From: Fimenecus sp045593555
Lineage (GTDB): Bacteria > Bacillota > Clostridia > Oscillospirales > Acutalibacteraceae
Length of the DNA: 47,435 bases
Reading direction: 5' to 3'
NCBI GenBank assembly: GCA_045593555.1
Contig: JAZNWU010000012.1
Coordinates: 1-47,435, forward strand
The notes below the pieces were generated by a model that saw only the letters and a list, made by a program, of their open reading frames with translations, ran no database searches and had not been told where the DNA came from. Position numbers and translations under genes: made by a program. This document shows positions 34,787 to 42,677 of the stretch, one piece after another (positions within the stretch are counted from its first letter, which is position 1; each line of letters opens with the position of its first letter).

Positions 34787-36199
34787 TTATTTATCTTCTT
34801 TTTCAAGACGCTTTGAATTCTGTCCTGCTGCAAAGTTAACACCTGTATCTTTTGGCTCATCTTCAGTAAATTCGTAATCCTTACCTGGAAGAATTGCATT
34901 AAGAATGATACCTGCAAGAGAAGCACAAGCAAGTGCAGAAAGAGTAATTGTTACACCACCGATAGTAAATGATGCACCGCTTGTAAGACCAAGTGCAGTA
35001 ACAAGAATAATAGCTGCGATAATAAGATTTCTACTCTTTGTAAAGTCTACCTTTGATTCAACAACATTACGAACACCGATAGCAGAAATCATACCGTAAA
35101 GAACGAATGAAATACCACCGATAATAGCTGTTGGAAGAGAGTTGATAACTGCTGCGAATTTTGGTGAGAATGAAAGCACAATTGCAAAAACAGCAGCAAG
35201 TCTGATAACCTTAGGGTCATAAACCTTTGAAAGTGCAAGAACACCTGTATTTTCACCATATGTTGTGTTTGCAGGTGCGCCAAGGAGTGATGCGATTGTT
35301 GTTGCAAGACCGTCACCTGTAAGAGTTCTGTGAAGACCTGGGTCTTTGATATAGTTCTTACCAACAGTAGCACCAATAGCAGAAATATCACCGATATGTT
35401 CCATCATAGTAGCAAGTGCAATAGGCATAATGCCAACAATAGCACTGATGATAAGACCTTTTTGTGACCAGTCAACACCAAGAATTGTTGCTTCTTTGTG
35501 AATTGGAAGACCAATCCAAGCAGCTTCTTTAACAGCTGTAAAGTCAATTGCCCAACCTTCAACACCAAAACCGTTACCAACAATAAGTGCAACTGCATAT
35601 GAACCGAGAACGCCAAGAAGAATTGGAATAATCTTTGCCATACCTTTACCCCAGATGTTAAAGATAACAACGATTGCAAGCGCGATAAGAGCAAGAGGCC
35701 AGTTTGCTGCACAGTTATTAACTGCAGAACCTGAAAGTCCAAGACCGATAGCAATAATGATAGGTCCTGTAACTACAGGTGGGAAGAACTTCATAACCTT
35801 CTTAACACCAACAAGTTTGATGATTAAAGCAAGAACAAGATAAACAAGACCTGCACAAGCAACACCAAGACAAGCATAAGGAAGAAGTTCTTTATTAGGA
35901 ATTGAACCATCTTCACCAAGTTTTGGTGCAACAGCTGCATAACCACCAAGGAAAGCAAATGAAGAACCAAGAAATGCCGGAACCTTGAATTTTGTTAGTA
36001 CATGGAATAAAAGTGTTCCAAGACCTGCCATAAGAAGTGTTGTTGCAACATCAAGACCAGTAAGAAGAGGAACAAGAACAGTTGCACCAAACATTGCGAA
36101 CATGTGCTGGAAACCTAAAACAACCATTTTTGGAACGCCTAATTGTTTAGCATCATAAATGCCTGTTTCAGGAATAGCATTCTTTTTAGTTTTTGCCAT
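34787..36199 (-). CDS. uraA: Uracil/xanthine permease (NCS2 family)
   Basis: The 470-residue symporter has about 14 membrane segments. Family motifs are LGFQHMFAMFGATVLVPLLTG near the N terminus, GSSFAFLGGYAAV, and the signature TTYGENTGVLALSKVYDP near residue 310. The acidic, charged C-terminal tail is cytoplasmic. The likely substrate is uracil; xanthine is possible. ATG at 36199 has GGAGG 9 nt upstream; a TTG start at 36208 would overlap that site. The predicted leader is only about 30 nt, so there is no room for a PyrR-type attenuator. Confidence 0.92.
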   Translation of the reverse strand: MAKTKKNAIPETGIYDAKQLGVPKMVVLGFQHMFAMFGATVLVPLLTGLDVATTLLMAGLGTLLFHVLTKFKVPAFLGSSFAFLGGYAAVAPKLGEDGSIPNKELLPYACLGVACAGLVYLVLALIIKLVGVKKVMKFFPPVVTGPIIIAIGLGLSGSAVNNCAANWPLALIALAIVVIFNIWGKGMAKIIPILLGVLGSYAVALIVGNGFGVEGWAIDFTAVKEAAWIGLPIHKEATILGVDWSQKGLIISAIVGIMPIALATMMEHIGDISAIGATVGKNYIKDPGLHRTLTGDGLATTIASLLGAPANTTYGENTGVLALSKVYDPKVIRLAAVFAIVLSFSPKFAAVINSLPTAIIGGISFVLYGMISAIGVRNVVESKVDFTKSRNLIIAAIILVTALGLTSGASFTIGGVTITLSALACASLAGIILNAILPGKDYEFTEDEPKDTGVNFAAGQNSKRLEKEDK

Positions 36200-36235
36200 T
36201 TTAAACAACCTCCATTAACAATAATTGTCAGTATT

Positions 36236-36264
36236 ATCATACCACTATATGAGGTGATTTTCAA
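36236..36264 (-). promoter_or_regulatory. Promoter of the uracil permease gene
   Basis: Minus strand: -35 TTGAAA (36259-36264), 17-bp spacer, -10 TATGAT (36236-36241) preceded by TGG. Confidence 0.65.
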
Positions 36265-36366
36265 ATAAAAAAACACAAAATGTAGAACTTTGTTGATTTG
36301 TACTAAAAAAATAAAGTTCATTTGAGTATTTTGCTAAAAAGAAAACGTATATATCATAACAATTAC

Positions 36367-36395
36367 TTGCTTTTTTCTTGCTAATATTGTAAAAT
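36367..36395 (+). promoter_or_regulatory. Promoter of the PAP2-related gene
   Basis: -35 TTGCTT (36367-36372), 17-bp spacer, -10 TAAAAT (36390-36395); AAGGAGA follows before the ATG at 36425. Confidence 0.55.
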
Positions 36396-36424
36396 TGTGT
36401 AAAAGAAAGTATTAAGGAGAAGTT

Positions 36425-36916
36425 ATGAGAATATTTTTAGTGTGTCTTTGTGCGTGGTTTGTTGCACAGTTGATGAAAGTTATTATAAATTCGATAAAGT
36501 ATTTTATTGATAAGAAAAATGGAAAAACAGCAAAAAAAGTTACTTTGGAAACACTTTTCAAGCTTGGTGGTATGCCAAGTTCACATACTGCAACAGTCAT
36601 TTCTTTAAGCACTTGTGTAGGAGCTCTTGAAGGATGGGATTCAACGATTTTTGCAGTTTCAGGTGTTTTTGCATTTATCACAATGTTTGATGCTATTAAA
36701 GTCAGACTTCCTATGGGTAAACTTACAGATGAATTCAAGCTTGTCCGTGAAGCCGTTCTTGGTAAAGACCTTAAAAAACTTAAAAAGGTTGAGGGACATA
36801 CATTACCTGAGGTTATCGGTGGATTTTTCGTAGGTGCAGGCGTTGCACTTTTTGTTCTTAAATTCACACCATTGTTCCCTGAATATGTTTCAATCTTTGA
36901 ACAGTTTGCAAAATAA
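36425..36916 (+). CDS. Divergent PAP2-family membrane protein (YuiD-like)
   Basis: The 163-residue protein has about four membrane segments. The motif GGMPSSHTATVISLS (residues about 43-57) and a later FDAIKVR region match the DUF212/YuiD group of divergent PAP2 proteins. It also has GHTLPEVIGGFFVGAGVA, which corresponds to the second phosphatase-like motif. It may hydrolyse a phospholipid or isoprenoid phosphate, but activity is not established for the family. AAGGAG precedes the ATG. The gene stands alone and ends in a strong terminator. Confidence 0.88.
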   Translation: MRIFLVCLCAWFVAQLMKVIINSIKYFIDKKNGKTAKKVTLETLFKLGGMPSSHTATVISLSTCVGALEGWDSTIFAVSGVFAFITMFDAIKVRLPMGKLTDEFKLVREAVLGKDLKKLKKVEGHTLPEVIGGFFVGAGVALFVLKFTPLFPEYVSIFEQFAK

Positions 36917-36947
36917 GTCATTCTGAGCAAAGCGAAGAATCTCAATA
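36917..36947. repeat. Short dispersed repeat (ATTCTGAGC...GAAGAATCTC type)
   Basis: GTCATTCTGAGCAAAGCGAAGAATCTC begins directly at the end of the PAP2-related gene. Near-identical strings recur in many Clostridia genomes as I recall; only one copy is in this window, so the repeat status rests on general knowledge. Confidence 0.45.
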
Positions 36948-36965
36948 ACAATATTACAAAAAAAT

Positions 36966-36995
36966 ATGGGACGACCGAAATCGTCCCATTTTTTT
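36966..36995. terminator. Bidirectional terminator between the PAP2-related gene and metY
   Basis: ATGGGACGA (36966-36974) and TCGTCCCAT (36981-36989) form a perfect stem around a 6-nt loop, followed by seven T residues; the A-run before it serves the opposite strand. Confidence 0.9.
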
Positions 36996-37002
36996 GTCAT
37001 TT

Positions 37003-37030
37003 TGCACTTTGCATTTTGAATTTTGCACTT
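37003..37030 (-). repeat. TGCAAA-rich short repeat directly after metY
   Basis: On the minus strand the metY stop codon runs into GTGCAAAATTCAAAATGCAAAGTGCAAAATG, a chain of TGCAAA-like units. A very similar chain follows the ttcA stop (40538-40568). Confidence 0.6.
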
Positions 37031-38300
37031 ATATCTGCTGGAGTGCCTGTTCGATATCTGCGATAATGTCATCAACATTCTCAATACCAACTGAGAATCT
37101 GATAAGGTCAGGGGAAACGCCACATTCAATGAGTTCCTGGTCACTTAATTGTCTGTGAGTTGATGATGCAGGGTGAAGAACACAGGTTCTTGCATCTGCA
37201 ACGTGAGTAACAACTGCTGCAAGTTTAAGTGAGTTCATAAACTTCTCTGCAGCCTCTCTGCCACCTTTAACACCGAATGAAACAACACCACAAGTACCCT
37301 TTGGCATGTATTTCTGCACAAGGTCATAATACTTGTTGCCGGGAAGAGCAGGGTAGTTAACCCAAGAAATCTTGTCATTTGCTTCAAGATACTTTGCAAC
37401 TGCAAGAGCATTACTGCAATGTCTTTCCATACGAAGATGGAGAGTTTCAAGACCTAAGTTAAGGTAATATGAGTTCTGTGGAGCAGGAGTTGAACCGTAG
37501 TCACGAAGAAGCTGTGCAACGATTTTTGTAACATAACCTGCTTTACCGAAATCTTTAGTATAAACAGCACCGTGATAGCTTTCGTCAGGCTGTGTAAGTC
37601 CGGGGAATTTATCGTTCTGTTCCCAATCAAAGTTACCACTGTCAATAACTGCACCACCGATAATGTTAGCGTGACCTTCCATGTACTTTGTTGTGGAATG
37701 TGTAACAATGTCAGCACCGAATTCAAATGGTCTGCAGTTAATAGGTGTCGGGAATGTGTTATCGATAATAAGTGGCACACCGTTAGCGTGAGCAATCTTT
37801 GCAAACTTCTCAATATCAAGGATATCAAGAGATGGATTTGCAATAGTTTCACCAAAAAGTGCCTTTGTATTAGGTTTGAAACAAGCCTGAATTTCTTCCT
37901 CACTTGCATTTGGGTCAACAAATGTAACATCAATGCCGAGTTTTCTCATTGTAACATTGAAAAGGTTGAATGTACCACCGTAAATTGTAGCAGCACTGAC
38001 AAAGTGGTCACCTGCACCCATAATATTTATGAGTGAGTAGAAGTTAGCAGCCTGACCTGAAGAAGTAAGAACACCTGCAACACCACCTTCAAGCATTGTG
38101 ATTTTCTGTGCAACCATATCACTTGTTGGGTTTGCAAGACGAGTGTACATATATCCCGGTTCAAGGTCAAAAAGCTTTGCCATAGCTTCACTTGTGTCAT
38201 ATTTAAATGTTGTACTCTGAACAATAGGAAGTACTCTTGGTTCACCATTCTGTGGTCTGTAAGCACCCTGAACGCAATTTGTCTCTATTTTATAACTCAT
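37029..38300 (-). CDS. metY: O-acetylhomoserine sulfhydrylase (MetY-type, PLP-dependent)
   Basis: The 423-residue protein belongs to the Cys/Met gamma-family of PLP enzymes, making homocysteine from an activated homoserine and sulfide. Visible are YTRLANPTSD near residue 52, SSGQAANF for the phosphate of PLP, DNTFPTPI, and the PLP-binding Lys205 in THSTTKYMEGH. The C-terminal CVLHPASSTHRQLSDQEL is the usual family motif. Length is typical for MetY (longer than MetB/MetC). It starts 6 nt after the apgM-type gene and should be cotranscribed with it. No acetyltransferase (MetX/MetA) is near. Confidence 0.93.
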   Translation of the reverse strand: MSYKIETNCVQGAYRPQNGEPRVLPIVQSTTFKYDTSEAMAKLFDLEPGYMYTRLANPTSDMVAQKITMLEGGVAGVLTSSGQAANFYSLINIMGAGDHFVSAATIYGGTFNLFNVTMRKLGIDVTFVDPNASEEEIQACFKPNTKALFGETIANPSLDILDIEKFAKIAHANGVPLIIDNTFPTPINCRPFEFGADIVTHSTTKYMEGHANIIGGAVIDSGNFDWEQNDKFPGLTQPDESYHGAVYTKDFGKAGYVTKIVAQLLRDYGSTPAPQNSYYLNLGLETLHLRMERHCSNALAVAKYLEANDKISWVNYPALPGNKYYDLVQKYMPKGTCGVVSFGVKGGREAAEKFMNSLKLAAVVTHVADARTCVLHPASSTHRQLSDQELIECGVSPDLIRFSVGIENVDDIIADIEQALQQI

Positions 38301-38305
38301 TTTAA

Positions 38306-39514
38306 TCAGTCCTCCAAAAATTTCTTCATAAGTGCAACGCCACTTTCAACGAAAAGACCTGTTGCCTTTGCAGTTTCTTCATTAATAGTATCAACGCCTG
38401 TCACTTCATTATTCTTATGATAAATCATAAATGGAACAGGGTCAGAAGCGTGTGTTGCAGTAACAATCGGTGTTGGATGGTCAGGAAGAATCATAATTTT
38501 GTAATCATCATAATCCTTAAGACCTTCAAATATAACAGGAAGTACCTTCTCGTCAATAATCTCAATTGCACGAACCTTGTTTTCAGGCTCTCTTCTGTGG
38601 CCACATTCATCAGGAGCTTCAATGTGAATGTAAGCATAGTCGCAACCATTCTTAAGTGCCTCAACAGCAGCCTCAGCTTTACCTACAAAGTTTGTGTCTA
38701 TGTATCCTGTTGCACCCTCTACATCAGGTGTTTCCATTTTTGCACATTTACCGATACCTTTAAGAAGGTCAACAGCAGAAATTACAGCACCTTTAATACC
38801 ATATAATTCTTCAAATGGCGAAAGTGCAGGCTTTTTGCCTTCACCCCAGAGCCAGATTGAGTTTGCAGGACGCTTACCATTCTTGATTCTTTCAAGATTT
38901 ACAGGATGGTCTTTAAGTAAGTCATAGCTTTCTTTCATCATTCTGATAAGGTCTTTTGCATTTTCACTTGTTGAAAGATATTCGCCGACAACTCTGCCTG
39001 AAATGTCGTGTGGTGGTGTCATATTACCAAGGTCAGTTGTACCGTTATTCCATACAAGACAATGACGATAACTTACACCACTGTAGAACTTGTAAAGGTC
39101 ATTACCAAAATGTTCCTGTACTGTTTCAATAATCTTTTCTGCTTCAGCAGTTGAAATATCGTCTGCACAGTAGTCAACCATTGTTTTGTCAGCATAATTT
39201 TCTTCGTCAGAAAGAGTAACGATATTACAACGAAGAGTAACATCTGTGTCTTTAAGGTCAACACCGATACTTGCAGCCTCAAGCGGACTTCTGCCTGTAT
39301 AGTAAATTGATGGGTCAAATCCCATAACACTCATATTAGCAACGTCACTGCCCGGTTTCATTCCATCAGGAACAGTCTTAACAAGACCAACTGTACCTTT
39401 TTTAGCAAGACCGTCAAAATTAGGCTTTTTGGCCATCATCATTGGTGTCTTGCCGTCAAACTGAGGAACAGGATAGTCAGCCATTCCGTCATATAAAACT
39501 ACAACATATTTCAT
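38306..39514 (-). CDS. apgM: ApgM-type phosphoglycerate mutase/homoserine kinase-like protein
   Basis: The 402-residue member of the alkaline phosphatase superfamily is of the archaeal cofactor-independent phosphoglycerate mutase type. It has the metal Asp in VVLYDGMADYP (D9), the nucleophile Ser in KPGSDVANMSVMGFDP (S56), ASIGVDL, HIEAPDECGHRRE, and ILPDHPTP. In bacteria, members encoded with threonine or methionine genes have been proposed or shown to act as homoserine kinase; here it leads an operon with metY, which favours that role (inference). ATG at 39514 has GGAG 9 nt upstream. Its promoter is back-to-back with that of an AraC-like regulator. Confidence 0.88.
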   Translation of the reverse strand: MKYVVVLYDGMADYPVPQFDGKTPMMMAKKPNFDGLAKKGTVGLVKTVPDGMKPGSDVANMSVMGFDPSIYYTGRSPLEAASIGVDLKDTDVTLRCNIVTLSDEENYADKTMVDYCADDISTAEAEKIIETVQEHFGNDLYKFYSGVSYRHCLVWNNGTTDLGNMTPPHDISGRVVGEYLSTSENAKDLIRMMKESYDLLKDHPVNLERIKNGKRPANSIWLWGEGKKPALSPFEELYGIKGAVISAVDLLKGIGKCAKMETPDVEGATGYIDTNFVGKAEAAVEALKNGCDYAYIHIEAPDECGHRREPENKVRAIEIIDEKVLPVIFEGLKDYDDYKIMILPDHPTPIVTATHASDPVPFMIYHKNNEVTGVDTINEETAKATGLFVESGVALMKKFLED

Positions 39515-39556
39515 ATATATCATCTCCAATTAGAAATCAAAAATAATTTACTAAAT

Positions 39557-39585
39557 ATTTTATCATATAAACAATGCGATTTCAA
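39557..39585 (-). promoter_or_regulatory. Promoter of the apgM-metY operon
   Basis: Minus strand: -35 TTGAAA (39580-39585), 17-bp spacer, -10 TAAAAT (39557-39562) with a TGA extension. The leader of about 35 nt leaves no room for a T-box or SAM riboswitch. Confidence 0.65.
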
Positions 39586-39600
39586 TAGTTCATTAAAGGT

Positions 39601-39629
39601 TTGAAAAAATGATTTTTTGTTGGTATAAT
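39601..39629 (+). promoter_or_regulatory. Promoter of the AraC-like gene
   Basis: -35 TTGAAA (39601-39606), 17-bp spacer, -10 TATAAT (39624-39629). Its -35 is only 15 bp from the -35 of the divergent apgM promoter. Confidence 0.75.
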
Positions 39630-39697
39630 AATGTCAAACTTGAATTTGAGATATGAGTTACGATATATACAAATCAATAAGAAAGGAAATAAAATTA

Positions 39698-40411
39698 ATG
39701 AAAAAAAGATTTTATAATCATACGCTTGAAACTGTTTTGGATTATATTGATGAAACGATTTTAAACGGAATTAAAACTAACCAAGATATTACATACGATA
39801 TGATTTGCAGGGGGATAATTAAAGTTTGTGGCTATGGTAGTAATGAATTTAAAAGTTTCTTTAAGATTTTAACAGTTGAGATGCCACTAAAACGATATGT
39901 TATAAAAAGAAAACTATACTTTACTGCTTTAGAAATAACAAAAACAGATAAGAGAATTTTAGATATTGCATTAAATGTATATGAAAACGAAGAAAGTTTT
40001 TCAAGAGAAATAAAAAAAGAATTTGGTTATTCGCCAAAAGAAATAAGGGATAAAAATATAATAGTTAGAGATAACAGATTGGATTTAAATATGTATATAA
40101 AAGATGACTTTACTATTAATGCAATGATTGATGATATTGATTTCGCAAAAGAAAGATATGGATTTGATATCGATATTTGTTGTGCTATATTTGATTTATC
40201 TCAAAAAATGGAAATAGATTTTAACAGTTTATTAGAAAACTGCTTTAATACTATGATAGAGGAAAAATCAAATGCAGATTATTTGTCCCCAAAAATACGA
40301 AAGGCTATTGAATTAGGCTTTGATAACGAAAAAGAATTAAATGAATTCTGTGAGATAAATGGGTATGAGTATTATGAATTAAACCAGTTTATTGTTAATT
40401 CTTTAAAATAA
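39698..40411 (+). CDS. AraC-like helix-turn-helix protein, otherwise unknown
   Basis: The 237-residue protein contains an AraC/XylS-type DNA-binding domain placed near the N terminus (about residues 63-118): MPLKRYVIKRKLYFTALEIT, then the helix-turn-helix phrase ILDIALNVYENEESFSREIKKEFGYSPKEIRD. The remaining 120 residues are charged and not recognised; they may bind a ligand or a partner. The start at 39698 is preferred because GAAAGGAAAT lies upstream with correct spacing; an upstream in-frame ATG (39653) has no ribosome site and lies only about 17 nt after the predicted transcription start. Being divergent from apgM-metY, it may regulate that operon. Confidence 0.75.
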   Translation: MKKRFYNHTLETVLDYIDETILNGIKTNQDITYDMICRGIIKVCGYGSNEFKSFFKILTVEMPLKRYVIKRKLYFTALEITKTDKRILDIALNVYENEESFSREIKKEFGYSPKEIRDKNIIVRDNRLDLNMYIKDDFTINAMIDDIDFAKERYGFDIDICCAIFDLSQKMEIDFNSLLENCFNTMIEEKSNADYLSPKIRKAIELGFDNEKELNEFCEINGYEYYELNQFIVNSLK

Positions 40412-40437
40412 AAGAGGCAGTAAAAAAACTAAAAAAT

Positions 40438-40480
40438 TCCGAGATTCGTGAAAATCGAGTCTCGGATAATTTTTTATTAA
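40438..40480 (+). terminator. Terminator of the AraC-like gene
   Basis: TCCGAGATTCG (40438-40448) pairs with CGAGTCTCGGA (40456-40466) with one T-G pair around a 7-nt loop, followed by a T-rich tract. Confidence 0.85.
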
Positions 40481-40510
40481 AATATAGTCAGTTTTCTGTT
40501 GATTTGGTTC

Positions 40511-40568
40511 GGGCTGTCGAGGTCGCCAGCCCCTACATTTTGCACTATGCACTTTGCGTTTTGCATTT
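40511..40568. repeat. Mosaic of short repeats between the AraC-like gene and ttcA
   Basis: A GC-rich inverted repeat GGGCTG-N10-CAGCCC (40511-40532), followed by CTACA, stands out from the AT-rich surroundings and resembles short dispersed repeats of Clostridia. It is followed by a chain of TGCAAA-like units (40538-40568, minus strand) that runs into the ttcA stop codon and matches the chain after metY. Confidence 0.55.
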
Positions 40569-41286
40569 ATTCAATTCCCCAACCACTAATATCACCTCGT
40601 TGCATACCACCAACAATTTTTTGACGGAGTGCAGGATATCGTTTTTCTAACTCTGCAAGAAGCATTTTCGTATCTTCTCGATTAGTCTTTTCGTCAGCAG
40701 GACATTTACTTTCAACTATTGGCACATTTTCCTTGTTTGCAACCCGTGTAATGTCACTTTCATAAGCAAAAACCATCGGTCTTATCATATAAAGGTCTTT
40801 TCTTGAAAGATATGAAACAGGGGAGAAGCATTCAGCTCTGCCGTTGCCAAATAAATTCATAATAAATGTTTCAGCAGCATCATCCATATGATGTCCAAGA
40901 GCTATTTTGTTACATCCTAATTCCTTTGCAGTATCGTGAAGTAGTCCCCGACGCATTCGTGCACATAAACTGCAAGGATTACTTTCTTTTCTTTCTTCGA
41001 AAATAATGTGATATAAATCTGTTCTCTTAATTACATAAGGTATATCGTTCTTTTTGCAGATTTCTTCAATTTCGGAATAATCTGCACATTCACCATAAAA
41101 CTGTGGGTCAAGAGTAACAGCACAAAGGTCAAATTTCTTAGGATAAAATATTTTAAGATTAATCAGGCACAAAAGCATAACAACACTGTCTTTTCCACCT
41201 GAAACGCAAACAGCAATCTTGTCGCCATCTTCAATCATATTATATTTGTCAACACCTGCACGAACAAGGCTTAACAGCTTTTGCAC
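40567..41286 (-). CDS. ttcA: TtcA-family tRNA 2-thiolation PP-loop ATPase
   Basis: The 239-residue protein adenylates and thiolates a tRNA base, in the family of TtcA (2-thiocytidine-32). The PP-loop SGGKDS is at 29-34; NPCSLCARMRRG supplies the CxxC for a 4Fe-4S cluster, and LGHHMDDAAETFIMNLF and a later Cys in VESKCPADEKTNREDTK complete the pattern. The start is read as GTG at 41286, because AAGGAG (41296-41301) is 9 nt away from it but directly abuts an in-frame TTG (41295). Its promoter (TTTACT-N17-TACAAT, 41319-41347) is divergent from that of rplM. Confidence 0.88.
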   Translation of the reverse strand: MQKLLSLVRAGVDKYNMIEDGDKIAVCVSGGKDSVVMLLCLINLKIFYPKKFDLCAVTLDPQFYGECADYSEIEEICKKNDIPYVIKRTDLYHIIFEERKESNPCSLCARMRRGLLHDTAKELGCNKIALGHHMDDAAETFIMNLFGNGRAECFSPVSYLSRKDLYMIRPMVFAYESDITRVANKENVPIVESKCPADEKTNREDTKMLLAELEKRYPALRQKIVGGMQRGDISGWGIE

Positions 41287-41318
41287 ACTTTTCAACTCCT
41301 TTGTGAAAGATTACAAAT

Positions 41319-41347
41319 ATTGTAGTATGTTTTTGTGAAAAAGTAAA
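41319..41347 (-). promoter_or_regulatory. Probable promoter of ttcA
   Basis: Minus strand: -35 TTTACT (41342-41347), 17-bp spacer, -10 TACAAT (41319-41324). Confidence 0.5.
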
Positions 41348-41451
41348 TAAAATTTTGAAAAATAATTAATTAGAAAAACATATGAAAAAATGAGAAAATA
41401 AGAGAAAAACAGAGATATGCATTATTCTCATTAAATTTTCAAAAAAATGTG

Positions 41452-41480
41452 TTGACTTTCGCTTTTTCCTTTGTTATAAT
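41452..41480 (+). promoter_or_regulatory. Promoter of rplM-rpsI
   Basis: -35 TTGACT (41452-41457), 17-bp spacer, -10 TATAAT (41475-41480). The predicted leader is about 32 nt, too short for the L13 leader RNA structure of some Firmicutes. Confidence 0.88.
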
Positions 41481-41518
41481 CTTCGAGCAATAAAAAATAT
41501 TATTCGGAGGTAAGTTCT

Positions 41519-41947
41519 ATGTCAACTTATATGCCAAAAAAGGGCGATATTACCCGTAACTGGTATGTGCTTGACGCAGCTGGTAAAACTCTCGGTAGCG
41601 TTGCTGCTGAAGCTGCTGTTCTTCTCAGAGGTAAGCACAAGCCAACATTCACTCCTCATGCAGACTGTGGTGACCATGTAATCATCATCAACGCAGAGAA
41701 AGTTGTTCTTACAGGTAACAAGCTTGAACAGAAAATGTACTATCATCACACAGGCTATGTTGGTAACATGAAAGAAGTTAAGTATAAGACTCTTATGAAG
41801 ACAAAGCCGGAGTTTGCAGTAACAAAGGCTGTTAAGGGTATGATTCCTGATACAGTAATCGGTCGTGAAGCACTTACTCGTCTTCGTGTTTACCGTGGTG
41901 CAGAGCACAAGCATGCTGCACAGAAGCCAGAAACAAGAGAATTCTAA
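41519..41947 (+). CDS. rplM: 50S ribosomal protein L13
   Basis: The 142-residue protein has the full family pattern: STYMPKKGDITRNWYVLDAAG, the RGKHKPTFTPHADCGDHVIIIN motif, YHHTGYVGNMKE, and KGMIPDTVIGREALTRLRVY. It binds 23S rRNA early in large-subunit assembly. CGGAGG lies about 8 nt before the ATG. It forms the conserved rplM-rpsI operon with an 18-nt gap. Confidence 0.98.
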   Translation: MSTYMPKKGDITRNWYVLDAAGKTLGSVAAEAAVLLRGKHKPTFTPHADCGDHVIIINAEKVVLTGNKLEQKMYYHHTGYVGNMKEVKYKTLMKTKPEFAVTKAVKGMIPDTVIGREALTRLRVYRGAEHKHAAQKPETREF

Positions 41948-41965
41948 GAAAGGGAGGCTATTTAA

Positions 41966-42364
41966 ATGTACGAAACAAGTCCATTTTTCTACGGTACAGG
42001 TAGAAGAAAGAAATCAGTAGCTCGTGTACGTGTTTATGCAGGTACAGGCAAAATCATCATCAACGACAGAGATATCGACGATTATTTCGGTCTTGAAACA
42101 CTTAAGCTTATCGTTCGTCAGCCTCTTGCTCTTACAGGAACAGCTGATAAGTTCGATATCGTATGCCGTGTAAACGGTGGTGGCGTTACAGGTCAGGCTG
42201 GTGCTATCCGTCACGGTCTTTCACGTGCTCTCCTCGAGTACGATGCAAACCTTCGTCCAGCTCTCAAGAAGGCAGGTTTCTTAACAAGAGACCCAAGAAT
42301 GAAGGAAAGAAAGAAATACGGTCTCAAAGGCGCTCGTCGTGCACCTCAGTTCAGCAAACGATAA
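41966..42364 (+). CDS. rpsI: 30S ribosomal protein S9
   Basis: The 132-residue protein has GTGRRKKSVARVRVYAGTGK, NGGGVTGQAGAIRHGLSRAL, and the C-terminal tail that ends RRAPQFSKR and reaches the P-site tRNA. Length and ends are standard. GGGAGG precedes the ATG. Confidence 0.98.
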   Translation: MYETSPFFYGTGRRKKSVARVRVYAGTGKIIINDRDIDDYFGLETLKLIVRQPLALTGTADKFDIVCRVNGGGVTGQAGAIRHGLSRALLEYDANLRPALKKAGFLTRDPRMKERKKYGLKGARRAPQFSKR

Positions 42365-42383
42365 TTTTATATTTATCAAATAT

Positions 42384-42413
42384 CAGCACTCACTTATGTG
42401 GGTGCTGTTTTTT
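42384..42413 (+). terminator. Terminator of rplM-rpsI
   Basis: CAGCACTCAC (42384-42393) pairs with GTGGGTGCTG (42398-42407) with one T-G pair around a TTAT loop, followed by six T residues. Confidence 0.92.
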
Positions 42414-42423
42414 GTTTTTGCTT

Positions 42424-42583
42424 CAAATTATAATTTGTCGGGGAGGCTTCTCCTTGAGGAGAAGCTGTCTGCGAAGCAGACTGATGAGGTGTAGGTTGCG
42501 TTAGCAACCGTTAATTAATATAACAAGTTAGTTTTCCACCTCATCCGTCACCTGCGGTGACACCTTCCCCTCAAGGGGAAGGC
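42424..42583. repeat. Multi-hairpin dispersed repeat, copy 2 (complete, inverted relative to copies 1 and 3)
   Basis: From left to right: AT palindrome CAAATTATAATTTG, hairpin GGCTTCTCC/GGAGAAGC, hairpin GTCTGC/GCAGAC, GATGAGGTG, hairpin GGTTGC/GCAACC, then CACCTCATC, hairpin GTCACC/GGTGAC, and hairpin CCTTCCCC/GGGGAAGG. This is the one copy whose two ends are both inside the window. It fills most of the 313-bp gene-free stretch between rpsI and the TRAP operon, together with the two flanking terminators. Confidence 0.92.
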
Positions 42584-42619
42584 AAAGAAATAGACAAACT
42601 CCAATTTATCAAATTAAAC

Positions 42620-42661
42620 TTATAATAAAAAGGCGTTGTGTATAATAAACACAACGCCTTT
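42620..42661 (-). terminator. Terminator of the TAXI-TRAP operon
   Basis: AAAGGCGTTGTGT (42629-42641) pairs perfectly over 13 bp with ACACAACGCCTTT (42649-42661) around a 7-nt loop, followed on the minus strand by T-rich sequence. Confidence 0.93.
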
Positions 42662-42677
42662 AAATCTTTTAAACTGT

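Noticed and set aside
39515..39556. SAM riboswitch or T-box before apgM-metY
   Set aside because: The predicted leader is about 35 nt and no terminator/antiterminator pair is visible.
41481..41518. L13 leader regulatory RNA before rplM
   Set aside because: The consensus promoter leaves only about 32 nt of leader, too short for the known structure.
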